Source of the DNA: Thermodesulfobacteriota bacterium
GTDB taxonomy: Bacteria; Desulfobacterota; QYQD01
Direction: 5' to 3'
DNA length: 64,000 nt
NCBI GenBank assembly: GCA_031082315.1
Contig: JAVHLC010000001.1
Span: forward strand, 124,001-188,000
Shown piece by piece: positions 1 through 12,590 of the stretch. The first letter of the stretch is position 1; every line of letters starts with the position of its first letter. The position numbers were made by a program, and so were the translations under genes. The notes under the pieces were generated by a model. The model was not told the DNA's origin, did not search any database, and worked only from the letters and a program-made list of their open reading frames with translations.

Positions 1-1395
1 GCCCAGCTTGTTGACCGCCACCTCCAGAAGCTTGTGTGATTCGGCGTCAATAGCGCAAAATTTCTTGATAAGGCGGGTATTCATCTGGGCATTACAGTGG
101 ATGGGCTTGCCCTCAAATCGTTCCTTTTGCCTCCGGCGGGCCAGATCAACCCTCTTTCTTATCTCTTCTGACGACTCGCCGGGATGGATAGAGGCCAGGT
201 CTTTATAGTTGAGGGCGGGCACTTCTACGTGGATATCTATGCGGTCGAGAAGCGGGCCGGAGATCTTTGAGCGATATTTTTGTATATAAAGATGCGTACA
301 ACTGCACGTATGTTTAGCGCTCCCGTAATATCCGCACGGGCAGGGATTCATGGCCGCTACCAGCATAAACCGGGCCGGATAGGTAAGGGACATAGAGGCC
401 CGCGCGATCGTAACCTGCCCATCCTCTAATGGCTGCCGCAACACCTCCAGGACGTTCTTTCTGAATTCCGGCAGTTCATCCAGAAAAAGCACACCATTGT
501 GGGCCAGACTGACCTCTCCGGGTTTAGGAATCTGGCCGCCCCCGATCAGACCGGCATCAGAGATGGTATGATGCGGCTGACGAAACGAACGGGTAGCAAT
601 AAGGGCGCTTCCCTGGGGCATTAGTCCCATGACACTAAAGACCTTAGTCGTCTCCAGGGCCTCCTCAAAGCTCATGGCCGGTAATATGGTCGGCAGGCGC
701 TGCGCCAGCATGGTCTTGCCTGAGCCCGGGGGGCCGATCATTAACAGATTATGACCTCCGGCCGCGGCAATTTCCAAGGCCCTTTTGACGTGTTCCTGCC
801 CCTTAACCTCATTAAAGTCCATATCGCTTTTACCGGCGGTGCAAAAGAGGGCATCCGTATCCACATCTGCCGGGGTCGGGATTCTTTTTCCATTGAGTAA
901 TTCCACTGCCTCGGAAAGCCATTCTACCGGCAATACCTCGATGCCCTTTACGACCGCTCCTTCCAGGGCATTTTCTTTGGGCACTACGATGCCGGACAGC
1001 CCGGCGGCGCGTGCGGCCATAGCCATAGGCAGAACACCTTTCGTAGCTTTTATGCGGCCATCAAGCGAGAGTTCGCCGGATAACATATAATGGTGGAGAT
1101 TATCTTTGCTTATGGTTCCGGTAGCGGCCAGAATACCAACAGCTATGGGCAGATCATATCCTGTGCCTTCCTTCTTTATATCCGCCGGGGCCAGATTAAC
1201 CGTGACGCGATGGGTTGGAAACTCATAGCCTGAGTTCTTGATAGCGGATTTGACCCGGTCCTTGCTTTCTTTTACTGCGCCCTCGGGTAAGCCAACGGTG
1301 GAGAAGGCCGGCAGCCCGAAGGCAATATCCACTTCCACTTCGACTACATAGGCCTCAACACCCAGCACGGCGCTGCTCAGGATCTTTGCCAGCAT
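1..1395 (-). CDS. comM: YifB/ComM family Mg-chelatase-like AAA+ ATPase (partial, C-terminus off window)
   Basis: Reading the minus strand from the ATG at 1393-1395 gives MLAKILSSAVLGVEAYVVEV, the typical YifB/ComM start, open for 465 codons to the window edge. Visible parts are an N-terminal Lon-S5-like ChlI domain (about residues 20-140), a Walker A motif (GPPGSGKT), a Walker B-like segment (LFLDELPEF) and a Cys-rich stretch (NPCPCGYYG) typical of the Mg-chelatase domain. Characterised ComM is a hexameric helicase that promotes branch migration during natural transformation; in non-competent bacteria the role is unclear. A GGGAGAG ribosome-binding site lies about 6 nt upstream of the start. 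The last part of the protein is missing because the window ends. Confidence 0.93.
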   Translation of the reverse strand, partial: MLAKILSSAVLGVEAYVVEVEVDIAFGLPAFSTVGLPEGAVKESKDRVKSAIKNSGYEFPTHRVTVNLAPADIKKEGTGYDLPIAVGILAATGTISKDNLHHYMLSGELSLDGRIKATKGVLPMAMAARAAGLSGIVVPKENALEGAVVKGIEVLPVEWLSEAVELLNGKRIPTPADVDTDALFCTAGKSDMDFNEVKGQEHVKRALEIAAAGGHNLLMIGPPGSGKTMLAQRLPTILPAMSFEEALETTKVFSVMGLMPQGSALIATRSFRQPHHTISDAGLIGGGQIPKPGEVSLAHNGVLFLDELPEFRKNVLEVLRQPLEDGQVTIARASMSLTYPARFMLVAAMNPCPCGYYGSAKHTCSCTHLYIQKYRSKISGPLLDRIDIHVEVPALNYKDLASIHPGESSEEIRKRVDLARRRQKERFEGKPIHCNAQMNTRLIKKFCAIDAESHKLLEVAVNKLG

Positions 1396-1478
1396 GAAAA
1401 ACTCTCCCGTCTTATGTCCACCTCGTATTTATCGGCGATGAAGGGTGGGAACTTAACGGAAGCACATATAATTTTAAA

Positions 1479-1648
1479 GGAACCCCTACGTTTCTGAGCG
1501 AAACTTGCTGGAGCAGCGGGGTACCCATCTAGGGCTAGCAGGAAGGGGAAAGCCAGCCCTTTAGTGGCTGGAAGAGGTAAGCATTCCCCACCTGCGAGCC
1601 CCGAAAGGGTCGCTGCGCAAGCCGTGAAGCGAAGAGACCAGGGGTTCC
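1479..1648. ncRNA. Highly structured 170-bp intergenic element, candidate RNA or palindromic repeat
   Basis: Between the peptidase stop and comM, the segment can be paired by eye into nested stems: 1479-1487 with 1640-1648, 1490-1495 with 1633-1638, 1504-1508 with 1617-1621, 1513-1518 with 1611-1616, 1538-1542 with 1591-1595, 1545-1550 with 1584-1589 and 1553-1558 with 1566-1571, plus a small CCC-GAAA-GGG hairpin near 1600. It resembles in size and overall shape a 6S-like or other structured RNA, but I do not recognise the conserved core of RNase P, tmRNA, SRP RNA or a riboswitch. A 20-bp part (1490-1509) recurs at the start of the lipoprotein gene near 23816-23835, so a mobile repeat is also possible. 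The strand is undetermined. Confidence 0.4.
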
Positions 1649-1670
1649 CTAAAAACTCAGGAAACTCCCG

Positions 1671-2816
1671 TTATGATCTGCTGTAGGTGGAGATTATCTC
1701 CATAACCAGTTGAACGGTCCGGACCATGTCTTCGAGATGAATATATTCATTTGTGGTATGAACGGACTGCATGCCTGTGCCCAGTATTACGGTGGCAATG
1801 CCGTGGGCGTTAAAGATGTTGGCATCGCTCCCGCCGCCGCTTTTTTCCGGCGTGAGCCGGCGTCCCAGATTCTTTCCTGCCTCCTGCGCCAGGACAACGA
1901 CGGGATGGCTGTCAGGAATGGCCATTAATGGATACTCCTGAGTTACATCCAGGTGCAATGCGGGAAGGTCGCCATCTATCTTGCTCTTCTCTTTATAGGC
2001 TGAGACCGCTCTTTCAAGACATCCTCTTATGTGTTCGGTGTGTTCGGCCAGTTTTCGCCGGTCGTGGCTGCGCACCTCACCTTCCAGCTCTACATATTCC
2101 GGTATAATATTACGGGCCGTTCCCCCGCGAACCACCCCGATATTAGCTGTAGTCTCATGGTCGATACGGCCCAACTGCATGGCGGCCAGGGCCTCACCGG
2201 CAATCTGTATGGCGTTTATGCCTTTTTCAGGTTCGAGGCCGGCATGGGCGGCCAATCCCTGTACCTTGATGCTAAGGCTGTTGGCCTCTGGGGCCCCGCT
2301 TATGATGCGGGTAGTGGAGCTGGTATCCAGGGCATAACCCATCCGGGCCTGGAGCAGATTGTAATCAAGGGACTTGGCCCCGAAAAGCCCTATCTCTTCA
2401 CAGACCGTAAAGACAAACTCCAGCGGACAATGGGCTATCTCCCCCTCCTGTAAAAGCCTTATTGCTTCAATCAAAATAGCTATGCCGGACTTATCATCTG
2501 CCCCCAGGATGGTTCGACCATCACTCCTAAACGTTTCATCCTCTTGGATTACTTTTATGCCTTTTCCCGGTTCCACCGTATCCAGATGGGCGTTGAACAT
2601 AAGGGGCGGGAGGTCTCTCCGTGCGCCCGGTATGCGGACGATCAGGTTACCGCTTTCGCTGCCGATGAGCGGTCCGGCCCCGTCTTCTATTACCCCGGGG
2701 GCCAGGGATTCAAATGTCTTTCGTACATATTGCGCGATAGCGCCTTCCTGCCTCGAAGGGCTGTCAATCTGCACCAGGCGCAGAAACTCCCCGGCTAGTC
2801 GCTGTCTGTTTATCAT
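1671..2816 (-). CDS. M20 family metallopeptidase, PepT-like
   Basis: The product is about 381 residues with the M20/M28 zinc-peptidase layout: MFNAHLDTVEPG (first metal ligand region), ILGADDKSGIAIL (bridging Asp and catalytic region), VFTVCEEIGLFGAKSL (Glu base and Glu ligand), a lid/dimerisation domain in the middle, and SGGGSDANIFNAHGI near the C-terminus. The family hydrolyses di- or tripeptides in the cytoplasm. The start [11 protein letters not shown] (ATG 2814-2816) is preferred over an ATG eight codons upstream because it matches the family N-terminus and has a GGAAGGG site upstream. It overlaps the end of the preceding CBS-protein gene by about 53 nt, suggesting translational coupling in a lon-CorC-CorC-peptidase operon. 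Confidence 0.88.
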   Translation of the reverse strand: MINRQRLAGEFLRLVQIDSPSRQEGAIAQYVRKTFESLAPGVIEDGAGPLIGSESGNLIVRIPGARRDLPPLMFNAHLDTVEPGKGIKVIQEDETFRSDGRTILGADDKSGIAILIEAIRLLQEGEIAHCPLEFVFTVCEEIGLFGAKSLDYNLLQARMGYALDTSSTTRIISGAPEANSLSIKVQGLAAHAGLEPEKGINAIQIAGEALAAMQLGRIDHETTANIGVVRGGTARNIIPEYVELEGEVRSHDRRKLAEHTEHIRGCLERAVSAYKEKSKIDGDLPALHLDVTQEYPLMAIPDSHPVVVLAQEAGKNLGRRLTPEKSGGGSDANIFNAHGIATVILGTGMQSVHTTNEYIHLEDMVRTVQLVMEIISTYSRS

Positions 2817-4065
2817 CTTCCTGACCCTTCCGTTTAACAATAACTTCCACTTCTTCTATGCCTCTGGCCTCGGCCTTCCGTATAATAAATTGTAAATGCC
2901 TGTAAGAAAAAATATGACCTTGTTTAGGGATTAACCCCAATTCTTTTAAGATAAAACCGGCTATGGTTTCATAGTCGCCTTCCGGGATTCCCAGATGTAG
3001 CTGCTCATTGGCCTGGCTTACCTCCATACGCCCTTTGATCAAATAATGGTTTGGGCCCAGCCTGGTAAAGGGGGCGGCCTCCTTGTCAAACTCATCCGCT
3101 ATTTCCCCCATTACCTCTTCGAGGATATCTTCTACGGTGACCATTCCTATGGTGCCGCCATACTCATCGACCACTATGGCTATAGTTTTGCCTTCTTTTT
3201 GTAAGTCAAGCAGCAATTCATCTACCGGTTTGGTCTCCGGTACATAGTAGGGTTTGTACATAAAACTGCTGACCGGCAGGCTTTCATCTGCCACGCCGAT
3301 TAAATCAAAGGCGTTTAATATCCCGACTATCTTATCGATACGCCTGCGGTAAACAGGCAGTCGCCCGTAACCCGTTTCCCGGAACTTCCGGACGGCATCG
3401 GCCACAGGCGCGCCCTCCGGCAAGGCCGAGACCTTAACCAGCGGAATCATCACCCGGCTCACGTCTGTCTCCATGAATGAAAACATCTTTCGTATGAGCC
3501 GCTTCTCGGCCTTGTCCAGCTCGATCTCGTCTTCATCCATACGAAGGGTCAGTTTCAGCTCTTCGCGCGTGACAAAAGGCTGCTCCCTTCTTTCCGATAT
3601 ATTTGTCAACAAATGAGAAAAACGGGCAAAGATCCAGACCAGGGGATAAAGAACATAAGATGCCGCCGTAATGCCATAGGCGGCCTTCGGGGCGAGCTGT
3701 TGTGCTTTTTGCTGGAATATAGTCTTTGGGATAATCTCTCCAAAAATGAGGACGAAAGGCGGCATGAGCAAGACAGCCAACCATTCACTCCCATATCTCC
3801 ACTGCTCTACCATCCAGGCCGTCGTCAAGACGGTATTGGTGGCCATGGCCAGATTGGTCCCAAGAAGCGTAGTGGAGAATAACCAGGTCGGCCTTCCCAG
3901 GAGTTTCAGAGCCGCAGTTGCCCCTTTATGACCGTCAGAGGCCATTTGTTGCATTTTCTTCCGGTCAGCGGCTACCAGGGCTATCTCTGAACCGGAGAAA
4001 AGTGCCTCCAGAAATAACAAGCCGATAAACCAGGAGAGCGGATAAACCATATCACTTACGGTCAT
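2764..4065 (-). CDS. CNNM/CorC (HlyC) family membrane protein with CBS domains, copy 2
   Basis: The 433-residue protein has an N-terminal DUF21/CNNM membrane domain (about 1-190; several hydrophobic segments, with the [19 protein letters not shown] signature), a CBS pair (about 200-330; [46 protein letters not shown]) and a C-terminal CorC_HlyC domain ([15 protein letters not shown]). Family members are implicated in Mg/Co efflux or Mg transport; the older 'haemolysin' name is misleading. It follows its paralogue with an ATGA overlap. The last 20 or so residues (basic and low-complexity) lie in the overlap with the peptidase gene and look like an extension beyond the conserved domain. Confidence 0.88.
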   Translation of the reverse strand: MTVSDMVYPLSWFIGLLFLEALFSGSEIALVAADRKKMQQMASDGHKGATAALKLLGRPTWLFSTTLLGTNLAMATNTVLTTAWMVEQWRYGSEWLAVLLMPPFVLIFGEIIPKTIFQQKAQQLAPKAAYGITAASYVLYPLVWIFARFSHLLTNISERREQPFVTREELKLTLRMDEDEIELDKAEKRLIRKMFSFMETDVSRVMIPLVKVSALPEGAPVADAVRKFRETGYGRLPVYRRRIDKIVGILNAFDLIGVADESLPVSSFMYKPYYVPETKPVDELLLDLQKEGKTIAIVVDEYGGTIGMVTVEDILEEVMGEIADEFDKEAAPFTRLGPNHYLIKGRMEVSQANEQLHLGIPEGDYETIAGFILKELGLIPKQGHIFSYRHLQFIIRKAEARGIEEVEVIVKRKGQEDDKQTATSRGVSAPGAD

Positions 4066-5342
4066 AGGTCATGGAAAGCTGCCTTGCCTTCCCTCTCCAC
4101 CTTCAGTTGTAAGATGCGGGTCCCTTTTATTTTGGTTACGGTAAAGCGGAGGTCGTTATAGGCGGCGCTGTCTCCCTCCCTGGGCAATTCGCCAAAAAGG
4201 TTGAGCACGAATCCACCAATGGTTTCCACCTCATCCGAAGGGATATGCGCGCCGGTTATCTCGTTGAAATCTTCTATAAGCATCCTGGGAGAGACCAAAT
4301 AAACGCCTTTCCCTTTCTCTTCAAAAGCCATCCTTTTTTGGTCATATTCATCATATATTTCTCCAAAAAGTTCTTCCAGAATATCTTCCATGGTTACCAG
4401 TCCGGCTAAATCTCCGTATTCGTCCACCACCATGGCCAGATGGATGCGGCGCTTCTGAAACTCTTGAAAAAGATCCTCAACGTTTTTTGTCTCCGGGACG
4501 TAATAGACCGGCTTAAGGCGGGAACTCAAGTCAGCTACTGTGCCTCCGGCGTATTTTAACTTTATGCCCACAAGATCTTTAACGTGAAGGATCCCGACCG
4601 GCTTGTTGATCTCATGCTCATATACAGGCACCCGTGAGAACCCTCGCGTTTTGATTTTCTCTATAGCGAGAGAGAGGTCGGCATCAAGAGGCACGGCAAA
4701 TATATACGGACGGGGGGTCATGATAGCCGCTACCTTTGTATCGCCGAATTCCATCGCCCTTCTTATAAAATCCCTCTCCAGGCGCTCAATAATCCCGGCG
4801 CGGTGCCCGTGTTCGACCAGACGCAGAAAGTCTTTTTCCAGTATAAACTTTGTCCTTTTCCCCCTGGGTAATCCGGCTACTCTAAGAATAACATCTACTG
4901 TGGACTGCGCAAGCCATCGTACCGGAGCAACCCATTTTACAAACAAAGACATCGGCCTTGCCGCGAAGGAGGCTATAGATACCGGGTGGGATATAGCCAG
5001 TACCTTGGGGGAGATATCACACAATATGATTATAACGCCGGTCATGATGACTATGGCTACCCACCGCCCGGACGCGCCAAAATGTTTGACGGCAAGAGGG
5101 GTAGCCAGGGCAGAGGCGACCACATTACACATATCGTTGCCGATGATAATAGATATCAGGAGACGCCGCGGCCGGGCCAACAGGCCGTCTATCAGGCTGT
5201 ACTTTGGGTGACCTTCCTCCCGGAGACGAATCAAACGCCATCGCCCCAAAGAAAAAAGAGCTGTTTCTGAGCCGGAAAAAAAGGTGGAACAAAGAAGACA
5301 GAAGATGATTATTGATATATAAATGGACGGTGAAGGGTCCAA
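4062..5342 (-). CDS. CNNM/CorC (HlyC) family membrane protein with CBS domains, copy 1
   Basis: The 426-residue protein has the same order as its downstream neighbour: DUF21 domain with FCLLCSTFFSGSETALFSLG, CBS pair (MTPRPYIFAVP, SRVPVYEHEINKPVGILHV, VVDEYGDLAGLVTMEDILEE) and CorC_HlyC domain (DEVETIGGFVLNLFGELP). The two genes are tandem paralogues with a 4-nt stop/start overlap, so the products could act together or form a hetero-oligomer (inference). The start is a TTG with AGGGAAAG about 4 nt upstream; no ATG lies closer to the domain start. The gene begins 10 nt after the lon stop and so is very likely co-transcribed with lon. Confidence 0.87.
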   Translation of the reverse strand: MDPSPSIYISIIIFCLLCSTFFSGSETALFSLGRWRLIRLREEGHPKYSLIDGLLARPRRLLISIIIGNDMCNVVASALATPLAVKHFGASGRWVAIVIMTGVIIILCDISPKVLAISHPVSIASFAARPMSLFVKWVAPVRWLAQSTVDVILRVAGLPRGKRTKFILEKDFLRLVEHGHRAGIIERLERDFIRRAMEFGDTKVAAIMTPRPYIFAVPLDADLSLAIEKIKTRGFSRVPVYEHEINKPVGILHVKDLVGIKLKYAGGTVADLSSRLKPVYYVPETKNVEDLFQEFQKRRIHLAMVVDEYGDLAGLVTMEDILEELFGEIYDEYDQKRMAFEEKGKGVYLVSPRMLIEDFNEITGAHIPSDEVETIGGFVLNLFGELPREGDSAAYNDLRFTVTKIKGTRILQLKVEREGKAAFHDL

Positions 5343-5352
5343 ATGTCTTTCC

Positions 5353-7752
5353 CTATTTCTTGTTTTGCCTGCCGGATTTCGTCTTTACAAGGGCTAATTC
5401 CAGGATTTCATCAACGTTCTTAACCGGATAAAAGGTGATGCGGCGGCGGATTCGATCCGGTATTTCCTCTAAATCTTTAGTGTTTTGCTCCGGTATGATA
5501 ACCTTTTTTATACCGGCCCGAAGCGCTGCCAGGGCCTTTTCTCTCAACCCCCCGATCGGTAACACCCTGCCCCGCAACGTTATTTCTCCTGTCATAGCCA
5601 CTTCCCTGCTCACCGGCGCCCTGGTTAAGGCGGAAACAAGGGCAGTGGCCATAGTAACGCCGGCTGACGGGCCGTCTTTAGGAATAGCGCCGGCCGGGAC
5701 GTGTATATGGATATCCAGCTCTTCGTAAAATTTCTTATCAAGCTTAAGCTCATCCGCACGGGACCGGGTATAGCTAAGAGCGGCCAGCGCAGACTCTTTC
5801 ATTACCTCCCCAAGCTGTCCGGTGAGATTGAGATTCCCTTTTCCTTTCATGGTGGTGACTTCGATATGGAGGACTTCTCCGCCCTCCTGGGTCCAGGCCA
5901 GGCCGGTTGCCAGTCCTATCTGGCTGGCCTCCTGCTCCGCTTCCGGCAGGTATTTCGGGACGCCCAGGTATTTGTGCAGATTGGCGCGCGTTATGAGAAA
6001 CGGCCCTTTTTCGCCTTCGGCCAGACGCCGGGCCACCTTTCGGAATACAGACCCGATTTCTCTCTCCAGGTTTCGCAGACCGGCTTCCTTTGTATATTGT
6101 GAGATAATGTGAAGGATGGCGCTGTCAGCAATCTTTATTACATCCTTGCTGATTCCATTTTCTTTGAGCTGGCGGGGAAAAAGGTATTTTCTGGCGATAA
6201 CCAGTTTTTCTTCGGCCGTATATCCGGGGAGTTCTATCACCTCCATCCGGTCTTTCAGGGCGGGAGGAATAGTATCCGTTACATTGGCCGTAGTGATAAA
6301 CATAACCTTTGAAAGGTCAAAAGGCACGTTCAGATAATGATCGCTAAAGGAATAGTTCTGCTCCGGGTCAAGAACCTCAAGCAGCGCCGCCGATGGGTCC
6401 CCCCTGAAGTCTGCGCCGATCTTATCTATCTCGTCCATCATGAAGATTGGATTATTAGTGCCCGCCGTGTTGATCCCCTGGATAATCCTGCCCGGGAGGG
6501 CTCCCACATACGTCCTCCTATGCCCGCGTATCTCGGCCTCATCACGCACTCCACCCAGGGAGATGCGCGCAAACTTCCGTCCCATAGCCTTGGCGATAGA
6601 ACGTCCTAAGGAGGTTTTCCCGACGCCCGGCGGGCCGACAAAACAGAGGATAGGCCCCTTGCTCTCTTTGTTCAATTTGCGGACACTTAAATATTCCAGT
6701 ATCCGATCCTTGACCTTATACAGACCATAATGGTCTGCATCCAGTACCTTCTGGGCTGCTTTTATATTAAGCTTATCTTTTGTTGTCTTACTCCAGGGCA
6801 GCTCGACCAGCCAGTCGAGATAAGTGCGAACTATAGAGGATTCCGCGGCATCCGGATGCATGAATTCGAAACGATTTAGTTGCTTAAGGGCCTCTTCCTC
6901 TACCCCCTGGGGCATCCCGGCCTTTTTTATCTTGGCCTTGAATTCTTCTATCTCCTTGCCCCGTTCGTCAATGTCTCCCAGCTCCTTTTTAATCGCCCGG
7001 AGCTGTTCCCGCAGAAAGTATTCCCGGTGCGTCTTGGACATTTCCTCTTTGGCCTCGGATTGTATCCTGGCCTGCACTACGGAGACCTCCAGTTCTTTGT
7101 TCAGATACTCGTTTACCTTTTGCAGTCTCTTTATCGGGTCAATAGTCTCCAGAATAATCTGCGCCGCCGCAGTCTTTAGGCGAAGATTGGATGCAACCAG
7201 GTCAGCCAGTTTGTCGGGCTCTTCTACGCTGTTTAAAATAGCCCCAATATCTGACGAAAATATCCCTTTTATAGATAAAAACTTTTCGCTTTGCTCCCGC
7301 ACATTGCGCATAAGGGCCTCGAGTTCAACAGAGATTTCCGCCGGCCCTTTTTCTTCAATTACTGCCAGTTTGACCATATAATAAGGCTTTTCCCGCACAT
7401 ATTTTAATATCTTCGCCCGGGAAAGGGCCTGCACAAGTATCTTTTGGCGGCCGTCCGGCAGCTTAAGGGAGCGCAGGATTATGGCTACAATGCCCATTTT
7501 ATATAATCCGTCCGGCCCCGGATCATCTTCCATCTGGTCTTTCTGCGTTACCAATACAATGAGGCGCTTTCCCTCCAATGCCTTATTCACGGCGTTGATC
7601 GAGGTCTCCCGTCCCACAAATAGCGGCAACATCATCGAAGGTAAAATAACCACATCCCGCACGGGCATAAGCGGCAATGAATCCGGTATCTTAATCTCTT
7701 CCTGGTCTTTGGTGTCGCCGAATCCAATCAGACTTTCGTTAATATCCACCAT
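5353..7752 (-). CDS. lon: ATP-dependent Lon protease (LonA)
   Basis: The 799-residue protein has the complete LonA architecture: N-terminal LAN substrate-binding domain (about 20-220; [20 protein letters not shown]), coiled-coil region, AAA+ module (Walker [12 protein letters not shown]; Walker [11 protein letters not shown]) and a serine-lysine protease domain with [14 protein letters not shown] (catalytic Ser) and [19 protein letters not shown] (catalytic Lys). It degrades misfolded and regulatory proteins in the cytoplasm. The start [12 protein letters not shown] (ATG 7750-7752) is chosen because GGAG lies 7-8 nt upstream and the total length matches the family; a longer reading adds 41 residues unlike LonA. 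It is divergent from pyrG across a short gap. Confidence 0.97.
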   Translation of the reverse strand: MVDINESLIGFGDTKDQEEIKIPDSLPLMPVRDVVILPSMMLPLFVGRETSINAVNKALEGKRLIVLVTQKDQMEDDPGPDGLYKMGIVAIILRSLKLPDGRQKILVQALSRAKILKYVREKPYYMVKLAVIEEKGPAEISVELEALMRNVREQSEKFLSIKGIFSSDIGAILNSVEEPDKLADLVASNLRLKTAAAQIILETIDPIKRLQKVNEYLNKELEVSVVQARIQSEAKEEMSKTHREYFLREQLRAIKKELGDIDERGKEIEEFKAKIKKAGMPQGVEEEALKQLNRFEFMHPDAAESSIVRTYLDWLVELPWSKTTKDKLNIKAAQKVLDADHYGLYKVKDRILEYLSVRKLNKESKGPILCFVGPPGVGKTSLGRSIAKAMGRKFARISLGGVRDEAEIRGHRRTYVGALPGRIIQGINTAGTNNPIFMMDEIDKIGADFRGDPSAALLEVLDPEQNYSFSDHYLNVPFDLSKVMFITTANVTDTIPPALKDRMEVIELPGYTAEEKLVIARKYLFPRQLKENGISKDVIKIADSAILHIISQYTKEAGLRNLEREIGSVFRKVARRLAEGEKGPFLITRANLHKYLGVPKYLPEAEQEASQIGLATGLAWTQEGGEVLHIEVTTMKGKGNLNLTGQLGEVMKESALAALSYTRSRADELKLDKKFYEELDIHIHVPAGAIPKDGPSAGVTMATALVSALTRAPVSREVAMTGEITLRGRVLPIGGLREKALAALRAGIKKVIIPEQNTKDLEEIPDRIRRRITFYPVKNVDEILELALVKTKSGRQNKK

Positions 7753-7827
7753 CAGTTTCTCCGCATTAAATCTATAATGACTGCATCTTAACAAAAAACC
7801 CCTTGAAGTCAAGCAAGGTGTCCATAA

Positions 7828-10463
<2,636 letters not shown>

Positions 10464-10473
10464 GATAACCTAT

Positions 10474-10590
10474 TGAACATGCATAGCGAGCGCATTCCTC
10501 GCTGCTTGCAGCGGGGTTAGCGAGCGGATACAATGCATTTTCCCTTGCATACGGAGATTCCCCGCAGCTTGCTGCGGGGAGCTTCAATAG
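10474..10590. repeat. Dispersed repeat with GC-rich hairpin, copy A (nested)
   Basis: It starts tgaacatgcatagcgagc and ends with CCCCGCAGCTTGCTGCGGGG followed by agcttcaat. A shortened copy lies at 22284-22336 with the same start and end. The terminal hairpin is strong. The element sits inside another repeat copy, so it most likely inserted there later. Confidence 0.65.
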
Positions 10591-10643
10591 TTTACAGTTT
10601 TTCTCTTCGGCCTCTGCGGGCTCAGCGGTGAAAAAGCTTTTTG

Positions 10644-11180
10644 ATGAAAACGGAGATTTCAAAGAGGCTTTCGGCTAAGGCGAGACAGGTCAGGGTCTTG
10701 CTTCTGGATGTGGATGGCGTCTTGACCGATGGGAGGATTACCTATAATGACCGCGGTGAAGAGATAAAATCCTTCCATGTACGCGATGGTCTTGGTATAA
10801 AGTTGCTACAGCGGTGTGGAATAGAAGTGGCCATTCTGACCAGCCGAATCTCTGAGGCGCTGCTCCATCGGTGCAGGGAACTCAAGATTGAGACCGTACT
10901 GCAGGGTATGGAACCCAAATTAGCCGCCTATGAATGGCTTCTCCATAATAAAGGATTGGTGGACAGCCAGGTAGCTTATATCGGCGATGATTGGGTCGAC
11001 ATACAGATATTGAAGCGCGCGGGATTGCCTGTAGCAGTGAAAAATGCCGACAAAGGAGTAATGGCATACGTTGACTACGTAACTCAACAAGATGGGGGCC
11101 AGGGAGCGGTACGAGAGGTATGCGAGTTGATTTTAGAGGCTAAGGAACTTAAGAAAAAGGTGCTGGTGGCTTTTACTTAG
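10644..11180 (+). CDS. kdsC: 3-deoxy-D-manno-octulosonate 8-phosphate phosphatase (KdsC-type HAD)
   Basis: The 178-residue HAD phosphatase removes phosphate from Kdo-8-P, the step after KdsA. Motifs are VLLLDVDGVLTDGRI (DxD nucleophile motif), LTSR (motif II Thr/Ser), and YIGDDWVDIQIL (motif IV), as in the C0 (capless, tetrameric) KdsC group. A TTG one codon upstream of the ATG is a possible alternative start. The Shine-Dalgarno is weak; the gene begins right after a dispersed repeat. Position between kdsA and lptC supports the assignment. Confidence 0.93.
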   Translation: MKTEISKRLSAKARQVRVLLLDVDGVLTDGRITYNDRGEEIKSFHVRDGLGIKLLQRCGIEVAILTSRISEALLHRCRELKIETVLQGMEPKLAAYEWLLHNKGLVDSQVAYIGDDWVDIQILKRAGLPVAVKNADKGVMAYVDYVTQQDGGQGAVREVCELILEAKELKKKVLVAFT

Positions 11181-11183
11181 TGT

Positions 11184-11370
11184 TCATCCGGAAACTACTG
11201 TTTCCGGCCTACGGTCGGCCTAAGGCCGGATTTACGCTTTTAGCTCTGGACTTTCAGCAGTCAGCATGTTTGTTATCCGTTAACCGTTGTCCGACATTTT
11301 CTTCCGGTGAACGGTGAACCGGCTTCATGCCGATAGCTGAGTGCTGAGAGCACATCTGGAATTTTTGGTA
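11184..11370. repeat. Composite dispersed repeat (CCGGAAAC palindrome plus CAGCAGTCAGC and TTATCCGTTAACC blocks)
   Basis: It contains an inverted CCGGAAAC/GTTTCCGG pair, 'cagcagtcagc' runs and a 'ttatccgttaaccgttgtccg' block followed by 'gatagctgagtgctgag'. The same blocks in the same order occur at 34384-34562, and parts occur at 19656, 24814, 26513, 37490, 14947 and 15842. The family fills the kdsC-lptC gap. Confidence 0.7.
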
Positions 11371-11393
11371 TAGAGAGGTAAGAAAGCATAAAG

Positions 11394-11969
11394 TTGACCG
11401 CTAAAAGGCTATCATGGGCTGTGTTGGCCACTGTAATTATTCTGGCAATCGGATTTTTTTTAATGTGGCCACGGACCCGGCGAGCAGATTACCCTCCAGA
11501 TATGCCTAAATGGTTTCTTAACTCGGAACAAAGGGATGCCGATCTTAAAATGGAGAACGTTGAGTATACAAATAATCGGGATGGAAGGGATGAATGGGTA
11601 CTCTATGCCAGGTTTGCCCGGTACTTTAAAGGGGAAGAAGAGGTCCTGTTGGATAGCGTGCGGACAAATTTTTTCTTAAAGAGCGGCAAGACGGTAACCG
11701 TATCCGGTGAACACGGCACCTACGATACTCAATCTAAGGACATCGACCTTTGGGGCCACGTTTCAGCGATAGATTCGGACGGAGGACGTTTTTACACCAA
11801 CGCTATCACTTATAATAGCAAAGAGCGTGTGCTCCGCACACCGGAAGAAGTAACCGTCCTCGGTTCAAAGATTGACCTGAAAGGTACGGGTTTGCTTTAT
11901 GAACTGAATACCGGTAAGATGTCTGTGCTGAAAGAGGTACGGGTAGTTACACAAAAAAATTTAAAATAA
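11394..11969 (+). CDS. lptC: LPS export ABC transporter periplasmic protein LptC
   Basis: LptC is the bitopic inner-membrane partner that passes LPS from LptB2FG to LptA. The 191-residue product has one N-terminal transmembrane helix (about 8-25, WAVLATVIILAIGFFLMW) and a periplasmic beta-jellyroll (OstA-like) domain; it is followed by lptA and lptB. The start is a TTG needed to include the membrane helix; the nearest purine-rich site (GAGAGG) lies about 15 nt away, so initiation may be weak. Family identity rests on architecture and context more than on strong motifs. Confidence 0.85.
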   Translation: MTAKRLSWAVLATVIILAIGFFLMWPRTRRADYPPDMPKWFLNSEQRDADLKMENVEYTNNRDGRDEWVLYARFARYFKGEEEVLLDSVRTNFFLKSGKTVTVSGEHGTYDTQSKDIDLWGHVSAIDSDGGRFYTNAITYNSKERVLRTPEEVTVLGSKIDLKGTGLLYELNTGKMSVLKEVRVVTQKNLK

Positions 11970-12044
11970 GCGCCCGGCTTTTAATCCACCCAGGCAACTC
12001 GGTCGCTGAGTGCGAATGCCTGAACACGTACAAGAAGGGAATCC

Positions 12045-12575
12045 ATGGATTTAAAAGGTTGTTTTCTTCTTTTTAAAATGTTTTTAGTGTGCACCCTGGC
12101 ATTCTTTGCCCTGAGCACGGCTTCGTATGCCACGGAGACCCCGAATCGAAAGGCCGTACCTATACATATTAAGGCCACCCGGCTGGATTCATACAATAAA
12201 GAAAATAAAATTATATTTACCGGTGATGTTATAGCTAAAAAGGCCGAATTGACTATCTATGCCGACCAGATGACTGTCTTTTACCGCAAGGCCGAGGGAA
12301 AAGAGGGTAGCCAGGGAGAAGGTGGAGACCAGGTGGAAAAGATTTTTGCCAAGGGACATGTCAAGATTACAAAAGGCAAACGTATTGCCACTGGCGACGA
12401 AGCGGTTTATTATGAGGCCGAACAGAATGTTATCCTGACCGGTGACCCAAAGGTCTGGGAAGGTAACAGCATGATTAAGGGCAGCAAGATTACCGTCTTC
12501 CTGGACGAAGACCGCAGTATAGTAGAAAGCCGGGAAGAAAATAGGGTTGAGGCTATAGTTTACCCGGAAAAATGA
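12045..12575 (+). CDS. lptA: LPS transport periplasmic protein LptA
   Basis: LptA forms the periplasmic bridge that carries LPS to the outer membrane. The 176-residue product has a cleavable signal peptide (about 1-29; hydrophobic MFLVCTLAFFALSTASYA) and an OstA/LptA domain with the repeats of a beta-jellyroll (IIFTGDVIAKKAELTIYADQ, GHVKITKGKRIATGDEAVYY, VILTGDPKVWEGNSMIKG). A GGGAATCC site precedes the ATG. It sits between lptC and lptB, as in most Gram-negative bacteria with this cluster. Confidence 0.92.
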   Translation: MDLKGCFLLFKMFLVCTLAFFALSTASYATETPNRKAVPIHIKATRLDSYNKENKIIFTGDVIAKKAELTIYADQMTVFYRKAEGKEGSQGEGGDQVEKIFAKGHVKITKGKRIATGDEAVYYEAEQNVILTGDPKVWEGNSMIKGSKITVFLDEDRSIVESREENRVEAIVYPEK

Positions 12576-12590
12576 TGCAAAGGTTGATTT

